A stretch of 11,392 nucleotides of DNA from JBMNOU01 sp050943215 (GTDB lineage: Bacteria; Bacillota; Clostridia; Christensenellales; SZUA-584): NCBI GenBank assembly GCA_050943215.1, contig JBMNOU010000056.1, forward strand, positions 1 through 11,392, given 5' to 3'. The translations under genes and the position numbers were made by a program. Shown piece after piece: positions 1-6,009 of this stretch (the first letter of the stretch is position 1; the number at the start of each line of letters is the position of its first letter). The notes beneath the pieces are model-generated. The model was not told the DNA's origin and searched no databases. It saw nothing but the letters and a program-made list of their open reading frames with translations.

Positions 1-141
1 CGGTTATCCGAGATCGGCATTACTGAACAAGAATTTGCTACCATTGCGAGAAAATGCAAAAAGAATGACGGAGAAACCACAGGCCATTTTGTCAAGTTGG
101 ACGAAGAGGATATTATCAGCATATTGAAGATCGCCGAGTAA
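1..141 (+). CDS. Iron-containing alcohol dehydrogenase, C-terminal end (partial)
   Basis: An open frame enters from the left edge and stops at TAA 139-141, giving 46 residues. The pattern (L-x-E-I-G-I near the start, an E-F-x-x-I-A-R helix, then G-H-F-V-K-L-D-E-E-D-I and I-L-K-I-A-E at the end) is the usual C-terminus of group III iron-dependent, NAD(P)H-linked alcohol dehydrogenases of the butanol dehydrogenase type. These are cytosolic enzymes that reduce aldehydes to alcohols at the end of fermentation. The metal and cofactor sites lie upstream of the window, so substrate and cofactor cannot be judged. Such genes are often Rex targets in Clostridia, and rex lies about 3 kb downstream; that link is inference. 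Confidence 0.72.
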   Translation, partial: RLSEIGITEQEFATIARKCKKNDGETTGHFVKLDEEDIISILKIAE

Positions 142-152
142 GCGAAAGTAAT

Positions 153-188
153 AAGATATGGGCCTGTTTTTCTGTACGGCCCAATCTT
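153..188 (+). terminator. Stem-loop after the alcohol dehydrogenase
   Basis: Arms 153-164 and 178-188 pair over 11 bp with one bulged A (AAGAT-a-TGGGCC against GGCCCAATCTT) around a 13-nt loop. It starts 12 nt after the stop codon, where a terminator is expected. There is no U-tract after the right arm, so intrinsic termination is uncertain. A second, weaker stem at 202-211 with 223-235 follows. It may work instead as an mRNA 3'-end stabiliser. Confidence 0.45.
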
Positions 189-365
189 AACTCACTGAAA
201 AAATGAAAGAGGGGCTGACACGCTCTTATTTCATTAAAAATAGGCTTAATTTTAATCTGAGAGGGCGGTTTATTTACGGTTTTTTACCTGTGTGTGATAT
301 TATCATAGCAGTAAACGACTCTACTATATTGTTAATAAAAAAATGTTCATAAAATCTATTCTAAA
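189..365. other. AT-rich intergenic region with possible promoter and Rex half-site
   Basis: No convincing gene lies here. TTTACG (273-278) with a 17-bp spacer to GATATT (296-301) is a possible but weak promoter for the downstream reductase. TTGTTAA at 329-335 equals one half of the Rex operator consensus, but the expected second half (TTAACAA, 4 bp further) is absent, so a functional Rex site is doubtful. A 9-bp inverted repeat (ATATCCAAA at 369-377 with TTTGGATAT at 419-427) lies just downstream. Confidence 0.3.
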
Positions 366-473
366 ATGATATCCAAAAGAGAAAAATATAAGTTATTGAA
401 AGAAGTCTGGGAACCTTATTTGGATATTTATCTGATAATGTCAAAGAAATATGTATTTGAAAAAGAGAGGTAG
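366..473 (+). CDS. Candidate 35-residue small ORF ahead of the CoA-disulfide reductase
   Basis: ATG 366 to TAG 471-473 encodes a charged, Lys/Glu/Tyr-rich 35-residue peptide starting MISKREKYKLLKEVWE and ending KYVFEKER. It ends 3 nt before the reductase ATG, so the reductase ribosome binding site (GAGAGG, about 465-470) lies inside its last codons, a layout that fits translational coupling. Against it: no clear ribosome binding site precedes ATG 366. An internal ATG at 438 would give an 11-residue peptide. The composition resembles a helical segment of a regulator, so it could be the eroded end of a former upstream gene. Function is not recognised. Confidence 0.25.
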   Translation: MISKREKYKLLKEVWEPYLDIYLIMSKKYVFEKER

Positions 474-488
474 CATATGTCAAAGAAA
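438..488 (+). repeat. In-frame 12-bp direct repeat at the reductase start
   Basis: ATGTCAAAGAAA occurs at 438-449 and again at 477-488, the start of the reductase gene. The copies are 39 bp apart, exactly 13 codons, and so in the same frame, with one TAG stop (471-473) between them. Both copies would encode M-S-K-K. It looks like a short local duplication of the gene start, although chance similarity in an A-rich stretch cannot be excluded. Confidence 0.5.
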
Positions 489-2153
489 GTGATTGTTATC
501 GGCGGAGTTGCAGGAGGCGCAAGCTGTGCGGCACGGCTAAGAAGACTTGATGAAAACGCGACGATTATCATGTTTGAAAAAGGCCCGTACATTTCTTTTG
601 CGAATTGCGGCCTGCCATATTTTATCGGCGGAGTTATTGAAAAAAGGGATAAGCTGCTGTTGCAGACGCCTGAATCTTTTAAAGCCAGATTTAATGTGGA
701 GGTCCGTACAAACAGCGAAGTTACGGCGATAGACAGAGAAGCGAAAACGGTAACCGTATCAAAAGGCGGACAAACGTATACGGAGAGCTATGACGTACTG
801 GTGCTTTCTCCGGGATCGACGCCGATTAGGCCGAATCTGCCCGGAGCAGATAGCGATAAGGTCATGCAGCTTTGGAATATCCCCGACATGGACAAGATAA
901 TGGAGGCTGTACGGGAACGTGGTGCAAAATCTGCCGTGGTCGTGGGCGGCGGGTTTATTGGCATAGAAATGGCTGAAAACTTTGTGCACGCCGGCCTTGA
1001 AGTCACGCTGGTTGATATGATGAACCAGGTATTGCCGAATATCGATTTTGACATGGCGCAGATTGTACATAAGCATCTTACTGACAGTGGCGTTAAGCTT
1101 GTGCTCGGCGCAGGTGTAGAAAGATTCGAACAAAACAGCACGGGCATCAGCGTCGTAGCAGGCGAAGGCAGCATACAAGCGGATATCGTAATACTGGCCA
1201 TCGGTGTTCGGCCCAATTCGTCGCTGGCAGCAGCATGCGGCCTTAAGCTCAATGCTATGGGCGGAATCGTTGTTGACGAATACTTAAGAACGTCGGATAA
1301 TTCGATTTATGCAGTAGGGGATGTTGTTGAGGTTGATAACTTTGTCAGCAGGGAGAAAAGCATGATACCGCTTGCGGGGCCCGCGAACAAGATGGGCCGC
1401 ATGGCGGCGGATAATATATGTGGCATGAACAGAAGATATAACGGCACGCAGGGCTCAAGCATTGCGAAGGTGTTCGATCTGACGGTGGCAGGCACGGGTC
1501 TTACTGAAAAACAGCTTGCTCTTGCCAACAAAAAAATTAATAGGGATTATAAGGTCACGGTACTGCATCCGCTTTCAAATGCGGGCTACTATCCGGGTGG
1601 GATGCCGCTCAGCTTAAAGGTTATTTTTGCAAAAGACGGGAAAGTTATGGGCGCTCAGGCTGTCGGATATAGGGGCGTCGATAAACGCATAGACGTACTG
1701 GCCACCGCGATTAGATTTGGAGCGAGCGTATTTGACCTTGAAGAGACTGAACTCTGCTATGCGCCGCCGTATTCATCCGCGAAAGACCCTGTCAATATGG
1801 CCGGATATTCGGCAGATAACATACTATCGGGCATTATCGACAACATCACCGTCGGGGAGCTTGAAGACCTGCCTGAGGACACCGTCTTGCTCGATGTGCG
1901 CACTCAGCGGGAAGTGCAGATGGGGGCTATCCCAAAAAGCGTCAATATCCCGGTGGACAGCCTTAGGGAAAACATAAGCACTCTAGATAAGTCGAAATCG
2001 TATATCGTATACTGCGCGGTGGGCATCAGGGCGTATATCGCCTGCCGGATTTTGCTGCAGAACGGATTTAAAAATGTCAGGAACCTTGCCGGCGGTTATA
2101 CCACATATAATGTTGTCAGCAAGGATTATACGCTAGATATAAAAAATGATTGA
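477..2153 (+). CDS. cdr: CoA-disulfide reductase with C-terminal rhodanese domain
   Basis: This 558-residue flavoprotein reduces CoA disulfide, and in related enzymes also CoA-persulfide or polysulfide, with NAD(P)H; it is cytosolic and belongs to thiol and sulfane-sulfur homeostasis. The N-terminal FAD motif is VIGGVAGGASCAARLRR (residues 7-23). The single redox Cys44 sits in SFANCGLPY, the CoA-disulfide reductase/NADH oxidase signature, not the CxxxxC of glutathione reductases. A second Rossmann motif, VVVGGGFIGIEMAE, starts near residue 154 for NAD(P)H. Tyr371/372 and Tyr428/432 fall where the family has its catalytic tyrosines. Residues from about 460 form a rhodanese domain with Cys513 in CAVGIR, so both active-site cysteines are intact. 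The length fits the CoADR-RHD fusion known from Bacillus. The start is supported by GAGAGG 6 nt upstream. Exact substrate (CoA disulfide or persulfide) is inference. Confidence 0.92.
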   Translation: MSKKVIVIGGVAGGASCAARLRRLDENATIIMFEKGPYISFANCGLPYFIGGVIEKRDKLLLQTPESFKARFNVEVRTNSEVTAIDREAKTVTVSKGGQTYTESYDVLVLSPGSTPIRPNLPGADSDKVMQLWNIPDMDKIMEAVRERGAKSAVVVGGGFIGIEMAENFVHAGLEVTLVDMMNQVLPNIDFDMAQIVHKHLTDSGVKLVLGAGVERFEQNSTGISVVAGEGSIQADIVILAIGVRPNSSLAAACGLKLNAMGGIVVDEYLRTSDNSIYAVGDVVEVDNFVSREKSMIPLAGPANKMGRMAADNICGMNRRYNGTQGSSIAKVFDLTVAGTGLTEKQLALANKKINRDYKVTVLHPLSNAGYYPGGMPLSLKVIFAKDGKVMGAQAVGYRGVDKRIDVLATAIRFGASVFDLEETELCYAPPYSSAKDPVNMAGYSADNILSGIIDNITVGELEDLPEDTVLLDVRTQREVQMGAIPKSVNIPVDSLRENISTLDKSKSYIVYCAVGIRAYIACRILLQNGFKNVRNLAGGYTTYNVVSKDYTLDIKND

Positions 2154-2252
2154 CCAGAAAGGGCAGATAGCATGTTTTGATTTGGATTAAGAAAGGCTAT
2201 AAGAGCGGACTGCCCTCTATGCCGAGCGCATGCGGTATAAAGGTTTATAGTG

Positions 2253-2286
2253 AAAAAGGATATGCATTTTGCATATTCCTTTTTTC
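2253..2286. terminator. Bidirectional intrinsic terminator between convergent genes
   Basis: AAAAAGGATATGCA (2253-2266) pairs with TGCATATTCCTTTTT (2270-2284) with one bulge around a 3-nt loop. The right arm runs into T2280-2285, and the left arm begins with five A, so a U-tract follows the stem on either strand. It lies 100 bp after the reductase and 28 bp after the stop of the minus-strand gene, so it can end transcription of both. Confidence 0.88.
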
Positions 2287-2313
2287 TAAATATATCATTT
2301 TTATGAACGCTGG

Positions 2314-2916
2314 TTATTCTTCCGTTTGTTCTATTTTTGCAGATTGTACAGGCTCTGTTTGTTGCTGCTGTTGTTGCTGCTGCTGGTATGGCTGCTGATA
2401 TGGCTGCTGATATGGCTGCTGGTATGGCTGCTGGTATGGCTGCTGGTATGGCTGCTGATACGGTTGCTGATATGGTTGATACGGCTGTCCATATAGCTGT
2501 GCATACTGGGCATTGGGACGCGCTGGGACAAAACATAAGATTGCGGCAACGATGGACAGCAGTTGGACAATTATCATTACAATTATGACGATTTGGGTTT
2601 CCGTAGGCATATAAGAAAATAGTGTTCCCATAAAAGCAAGGGACATGATGCAGTAAATCAGCAGCGCATCTGCGGTAACGAGCATCAATATCCCGCCCGC
2701 TATACGCTTCGATCTGCAGATTAAAGCACCGATCAGATTGAGCACTACTGCAACGAAAAAGACAGCTCCTGTAATAATCGTAGGCGTTGAATTATAAAAC
2801 TCATAATTTCCGCTCATAGAAACAATGCCGATTATTGCAAAAATTCCTACGATGACGTTAATGATTCCGGCAATGAGCCCCATTACAAATGCGGACGTTC
2901 TAGCATTGGTATTCAT
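2314..2916 (-). CDS. Four-helix membrane protein with (PYQQ)n and poly-Gln tail
   Basis: A 200-residue protein with four predicted membrane helices (about residues 9-33, 46-67, 72-96 and 108-130), followed by a 70-residue hydrophilic tail. The tail starts with N/Q/Y-rich sequence, then eight perfect P-Y-Q-Q units (residues 148-179), extends to nine consecutive Gln ending near residue 187, and finishes acidic. The membrane part resembles small DUF4064-like integral proteins of Firmicutes, but I cannot assign a family firmly. Tails of this kind are found on low-complexity membrane proteins and may mediate protein interaction or wall attachment; that is inference. The start is well supported by AAGGAGGT on the minus strand (2923-2930), 6-7 nt from the ATG. 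It is monocistronic and convergent with the reductase. Function unknown. Confidence 0.82.
   Translation of the reverse strand: MNTNARTSAFVMGLIAGIINVIVGIFAIIGIVSMSGNYEFYNSTPTIITGAVFFVAVVLNLIGALICRSKRIAGGILMLVTADALLIYCIMSLAFMGTLFSYMPTETQIVIIVMIIVQLLSIVAAILCFVPARPNAQYAQLYGQPYQPYQQPYQQPYQQPYQQPYQQPYQQPYQQPYQQQQQQQQQTEPVQSAKIEQTEE
2380..2475 (-). repeat. 12-bp coding minisatellite, eight units (PYQQ)
   Basis: Eight head-to-tail 12-bp units read CTGCTGRTAYGG on the plus strand (the last begins TTG). They encode Pro-Tyr-Gln-Gln on the minus strand. The flanking 2359-2379 is a CTG/TTG triplet run encoding more Gln. Units differ almost only at the third base of the Tyr codon and one Pro or Gln codon, so the array is young or kept uniform. 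Unit length is a multiple of three, so copy-number change would keep the frame. Confidence 0.93.
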
Positions 2917-3207
2917 AATATAACCTCCTTAAAAAGACTTATTCTTTATCAATGCTATGAATATAGCAAATTCGGCTGCGCTAGAATGTCAAACTTCACT
3001 GACTTATTTTTGTTTAATATGCAAGCTTGCTAAGGTCTGCATATTGACGATATACTGATATTAATAAAGATATATTACTCCTATATATTGGTATAGTCAA
3101 ATATTTTGATATCAACAAACGCCTATTAATATTTACTATATGTATATACTAAAATATATATTTACAACTGAAAAAGCCCGAAAATTTATGTTTTTTTCCA
3201 TATAGTA
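2917..3207. other. AT-rich divergent intergenic region with hairpin and palindromes
   Basis: This region separates the minus-strand membrane gene from rex and contains no ORF I would trust. A 10-bp inverted repeat with one G-U pair, TTAATATGCA (3014-3023) with TGCATATTGA (3038-3047), encloses a 14-nt loop. It lacks a U-tract, so it looks like an operator or leader structure rather than a terminator. A small palindrome, TCAAA-TAT-TTTGA, follows at about 3097-3109, then about 60 bp of nearly pure A/T (3125-3165) that could act as an UP-like or bent DNA element. TTTACAACTG at 3161-3170 repeats the first ten bases of the promoter of the second VanW gene (5941-5950). Confidence 0.4.
2960..2992 (-). 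promoter_or_regulatory. Possible promoter of the PYQQ membrane protein
   Basis: On the minus strand a perfect -35 box TTGACA (plus 2987-2992) is followed by TATATT (plus 2960-2965). The spacing is 21 bp, longer than the ideal 17, so another hexamer may be the true -10. The placement, about 45 bp before the start codon, is sensible. Confidence 0.35.
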
Positions 3208-3222
3208 TGATATAATTAACAA
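3208..3222 (+). promoter_or_regulatory. Extended -10 promoter of rex with overlapping Rex half-site
   Basis: TGATATAAT (3208-3216) is a perfect extended -10 element, which explains the lack of a good -35 box. The start of transcription would fall near 3222, giving a leader of about 18 nt. TTAACAA (3216-3222) overlaps the end of the -10 and equals the right half of the Rex operator (TTGTTAA-N4-TTAACAA). The left half (3205-3211) matches at only 3 of 7 positions. Autorepression by Rex is plausible but not shown. Confidence 0.6.
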
Positions 3223-3240
3223 AACAGGGAGGGAGCGTTT

Positions 3241-3879
3241 ATGCAGAATCGAAAGATATCGGATGCGGTCATACGCAGATTGCCAAAATACTATCGGTAT
3301 TTGTCGGAACTGGAATCGGCCGGGATAAAAAGAGTATCTTCATGCAATATGAGCAAAGAAATGAATTTAAATGCTTCCCAGATTAGGCGCGACCTTAACT
3401 GTTTTGGCGGTTTCGGTCAGCAAGGGTATGGATATCAGGTCGAACGTTTAAAGCAGGAGATAATGAAAATCCTCGATATCGGCAGTTCTCATAAAGCTGT
3501 CATTGTCGGGGCAGGCAATATTGGACAGGCATTAATAAAATATAAGCATTTTGCGGATGAGGGGTATCATATTGTTGCTGTGTTTGACGCTGATGAAGCC
3601 GTCGTTGGAAAGGATGTGGGCGGCATTATTGTTCAGCCGGTATCCGCTATTGCCGAATTTTTTGACAGAGATGTAATCGACATCGGAATTATCGCTGTGC
3701 CGAAACAATACGCGCAGAAACTGGCGGACGAACTGGTTGCTCTTGGCGTTAGAGCTATCTGGAATTTTGCACCGATAGATGTTAAGACGGCAAAAGATGT
3801 AAGCGTGGAAAACGTACATCTAAGCGATAGTTTATATGTATTATCCTACCATATGAGGGAGAAAAGTGAAAAATATTAA
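3241..3879 (+). CDS. rex: Redox-sensing transcriptional repressor Rex
   Basis: A cytosolic 212-residue DNA-binding protein that senses the NADH/NAD+ ratio. NAD+-bound Rex represses fermentation and respiration genes, and NADH releases it. Residues 1-80 form the winged helix, with the family signature ASQIRRDL and the FGGFGQQGYGY wing (about 45-66). The Rossmann motif VGAGNIG (89-95) binds the dinucleotide. The IAVP strand and the C-terminal VLSYHM helix used for dimer swapping are also present. Length is typical (205-215). The start is set by AGGGAGGGAG, 7-10 nt upstream. Its last 14 bp overlap yjbQ, so the two are co-transcribed. Likely targets nearby are the alcohol dehydrogenase and possibly rex itself; this is inference from family knowledge. 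Confidence 0.96.
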   Translation: MQNRKISDAVIRRLPKYYRYLSELESAGIKRVSSCNMSKEMNLNASQIRRDLNCFGGFGQQGYGYQVERLKQEIMKILDIGSSHKAVIVGAGNIGQALIKYKHFADEGYHIVAVFDADEAVVGKDVGGIIVQPVSAIAEFFDRDVIDIGIIAVPKQYAQKLADELVALGVRAIWNFAPIDVKTAKDVSVENVHLSDSLYVLSYHMREKSEKY

Positions 3880-4273
3880 TGTTAAAACGCGAAGGCGCTG
3901 TGAAATGATCGATATCACGAGCGATGTCGCAAAATGTATAAAGGACAGCGGTATTGTGAGCGGTATCGTTTGCGTTTTTGTACCGCATACGACTGCGGGC
4001 GTTTCGATTAACGAGAATGCAGACCCGGATGTTATAAGGGACGTTATGTTCGCGATGGAACGCGCCGTGCCGAATGCAGATTTTCTGCATAGCGAAGGGA
4101 ATTCGGATGCCCATACAAAAGCGCAGTTGACGGGGTTTTCATTAAACTTAATTGTTGAAGATGCAAGAGTGATACTTGGAACATGGCAAAGTATCTATTT
4201 TTGTGAATATGACGGTCCAAGGCAAAGACAGGTCTATGTAAAAATGATAAGTCAAATTTCGGATAAATTGTGA
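3866..4273 (+). CDS. yjbQ: YjbQ-family protein (UPF0047)
   Basis: A 135-residue single-domain protein of the YjbQ/UPF0047 family, often labelled secondary thiamine-phosphate synthase because the E. coli protein shows weak activity of that kind; the true role is unsettled. Conserved blocks are present: VPHTTAGVSINENADPD (His41, Asn49-Glu50-Asn51), HSEGNSDAH (His75, His83) and the C-terminal LGTWQSIYFCEYDGPRQR, which together line the putative active site. Translation probably starts at GTG 3866, since the sequence from K2 onward aligns with the usual family N-terminus and GAGGGA (3855-3860) is a good ribosome binding site. The gene starts inside the end of rex (14-bp overlap). No thiamine genes or TPP riboswitch are visible nearby, which gives no support to a thiamine role here. 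Confidence 0.92.
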   Translation: MKNINVKTRRRCEMIDITSDVAKCIKDSGIVSGIVCVFVPHTTAGVSINENADPDVIRDVMFAMERAVPNADFLHSEGNSDAHTKAQLTGFSLNLIVEDARVILGTWQSIYFCEYDGPRQRQVYVKMISQISDKL

Positions 4274-4304
4274 GCTTATTTTTTATATCTTAGACAAAAT
4301 TATA

Positions 4305-4333
4305 TTTACAAAGACCTTTAATTATTGTATCTT
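4305..4333 (+). promoter_or_regulatory. Promoter of the first VanW gene
   Basis: TTTACA (4305-4310), a 17-bp spacer and TATCTT (4328-4333) form a sigma-A-like promoter 48 bp before the start codon. The last seven spacer bases and the -10 closely match the promoter of the second VanW gene. TATCTTAG at 4328-4335 also occurs at 4286-4293, 42 bp upstream. A 6-bp stem, TTTGTG (4342-4347) with CACAAA (4356-4361), lies in the leader just before the AAGGAG ribosome binding site (4368-4373). Confidence 0.6.
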
Positions 4334-4380
4334 AGGCTGTGTTTGTGTATTGAATCACAAAGTGTGGAAGGAGAATTGAT

Positions 4381-5877
4381 ATGCAAAAAAGGGCAAGACA
4401 GAATCAGTTGATGAGAAGGTTATTTTTAACGCTTGGCGTTCTTGTTATCGTGCTTATCGTTGTACTGATATTGATGCTTGCAACTGGAGGCCCCAAAGAT
4501 ATTGAAGAACAAAAAGCCCAGCTGAAAGAAACCGGAAGATACATAGAGGGTGTATCAATCGCCGGTGTGGATATATCGGGCATGACATACGCAGAGGCCG
4601 GCTCCAATTCGGTTATTGCTAAAAAAACGCAAGAGGTTGTTAATTCTTTCACCTACGTATTTACCATCGCGGGCAAGGAATATAGCTATACTGCCCAAGA
4701 GCTTGGTATTACAACAAATCTTAGCGAAATCCTTGAAGAAGCACTATACTTTGGACATATTGGAGACGGTGCAACGATCAGGGACCAGCAGAGGGAGGCA
4801 AGGGAAAGTGGAGTAGATTTTGCGGTTTCTCTTTATGCGGATAGAGAAGCAGTTTTAATCAAACTTAAGGAGTATAAACCTAAACTTGATATGATGCCTC
4901 AGGATGCAACGCTTAAGATCGCCGATGATGTTCTTGGTGAAGCAAGGTTTACGTACATTGACGAAGTTAAGGGTGTTGATGTAGATGTGGCACAGCTTGC
5001 GAGCCTCATATCTGCCAACATCAACAAAGGGAATTTTAGCGCCGCCGAGGCGCCTGTGATCATCACAAATCCCAAAATCGATGTGGAAACTCTAAAGGCC
5101 AACACCCGATTGATCGGTACGTACACCTCAGAGTTTAGCGGTGGGACTTTAGATAACCATAATAGAGTGGCCAATATCGAGATCTTGGCCGGTATTATTA
5201 ACGGTACTATTATTCGGCCGGGTGAAGTCTGGTCGATCAACGATGCTGCTGGGCCAAGAGATGCCCAAACGGCCAAGACGGTCGGATGGAAGGAAGCTCC
5301 GGGAATCGCCGATGGCCGGTACAGGAACGAGGTAGGCGGCGGCGTTTGCCAGGTTTCCAGTACTTTGTATAACGCATCGATAAGGGCAGAGATAGAGATC
5401 GTAGATAGAAGCCCGCACAGCTGGCCCTCATCCTATGTGCCAAAGGGAATGGATGCGACAATCAGCACCGGCGGTCCGGACTTAAAGCTGTCCAATCCTT
5501 ACGATATGCCTGTATATATCGCGGCCTATATCAATAAAGACAAGAAAAAGTTGACCGTTGAGATCTTTGGGCCGCCGCTTTCGCACGGATATATAGTAGA
5601 GTTTACAACGATTCAGGTGGGCTCCACGATTGCCGGGGAAACCATATACCATTATAATAAAACGCAGTTGCCGGACGGTACGCCGATTGCCGAGGGCGGT
5701 TCAGAGACATGGAAGCAATCGCGGGACGGACAGACATGGGAGGTATACAAGCAGTACATGGACAAAAAAGGAAATATTATCTCTTCGAAGCTTTTTACTA
5801 CCAATCGGTACAGCGCGTTTACGGGTGAGGTCTATGTGAACGGACCGGACCCCGCAGCGCTGACGCCTGCCGAATAA
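4381..5877 (+). CDS. VanW-domain envelope protein (YoaR-like), paralog 1
   Basis: A 498-residue membrane-anchored exported protein. A short basic N-terminus is followed by one hydrophobic helix (residues 14-34) with no lipobox, which suggests a signal anchor with the bulk outside the cell. Residues about 50-230 look like the putative peptidoglycan-binding type 4 region (GVSIAGVDISGMTYAEA repeats the family start). The VanW domain runs from about residue 260 to 395 and contains NGTIIRPGEVWSIND and GGGVCQVSSTLYNA (319-332, Cys323). The last 100 residues form a beta-rich, G5-like tail. VanW occurs in some vancomycin-resistance operons, but no van ligase, dehydrogenase or sensor is here, so this is not evidence of resistance. 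Start: AAGGAG, 7 nt before ATG. Biochemical role unknown. Confidence 0.9.
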   Translation: MQKRARQNQLMRRLFLTLGVLVIVLIVVLILMLATGGPKDIEEQKAQLKETGRYIEGVSIAGVDISGMTYAEAGSNSVIAKKTQEVVNSFTYVFTIAGKEYSYTAQELGITTNLSEILEEALYFGHIGDGATIRDQQREARESGVDFAVSLYADREAVLIKLKEYKPKLDMMPQDATLKIADDVLGEARFTYIDEVKGVDVDVAQLASLISANINKGNFSAAEAPVIITNPKIDVETLKANTRLIGTYTSEFSGGTLDNHNRVANIEILAGIINGTIIRPGEVWSINDAAGPRDAQTAKTVGWKEAPGIADGRYRNEVGGGVCQVSSTLYNASIRAEIEIVDRSPHSWPSSYVPKGMDATISTGGPDLKLSNPYDMPVYIAAYINKDKKKLTVEIFGPPLSHGYIVEFTTIQVGSTIAGETIYHYNKTQLPDGTPIAEGGSETWKQSRDGQTWEVYKQYMDKKGNIISSKLFTTNRYSAFTGEVYVNGPDPAALTPAE

Positions 5878-5884
5878 GGCATAA

Positions 5885-5921
5885 CCCTTAAAATGGAATA
5901 CATTTTGGGCTTAATAAAGCC
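5885..5921 (+). terminator. Weak overlapping stem-loops between the VanW genes
   Basis: CCC-tt-AAAATG (5885-5895) can pair with CATTTTGGG (5901-5909). GGCTT (5908-5912) can pair with AAGCC (5917-5921), and the two stems share two G residues, so they exclude each other. Only a short T4 follows at 5925-5928. Termination would be weak at best, so read-through into the second VanW gene is possible. Confidence 0.3.
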
Positions 5922-5940
5922 AAGTTTTGGTATAATATTG

Positions 5941-5969
5941 TTTACAACTGCTGTATTTTATTGTATGAT
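5941..5969 (+). promoter_or_regulatory. Promoter of the second VanW gene
   Basis: TTTACA (5941-5946), a 17-bp spacer ending in ATTTTATTG, and TATGAT (5964-5969) form a strong sigma-A-like promoter. Transcription would begin near 5976, leaving a leader of about 34 nt. This excludes the upstream ATG at 5980 as a normal start. A second TATAAT lies at 5931-5936 without a good -35 box. Confidence 0.7.
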
Positions 5970-6009
5970 GTAAAAAGCTATGTTACGGCATAATTTTGGA
6001 GGAGACACA

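Noticed and set aside
788..1252. Minus-strand ORFs opposite the CoA-disulfide reductase
   Set aside because: They are antisense shadows with no domain signal, while the plus-strand frame has full family motifs.
2380..2475. Short repeats considered as a CRISPR array
   Set aside because: The 12-bp units are directly adjacent with no spacers and lie inside a coding frame.
2337..2588. Plus-strand ORF of Met-Ala-Ala-Asp/Gly repeats
   Set aside because: It is the opposite-strand shadow of the PYQQ repeat. It has no ribosome binding site, and the minus-strand frame has membrane helices and a perfect ribosome binding site.
4274..4380. TPP riboswitch or terminator after yjbQ
   Set aside because: No conserved TPP core is seen and no stem followed by a U-tract is found; only a 6-bp leader stem is present.
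5980..6009. Upstream ATG as the start of VanW paralog 2
   Set aside because: It would fall about 4 nt after the predicted transcription start and lacks a ribosome binding site, whereas GGAGGAG is correctly placed for ATG 6010.
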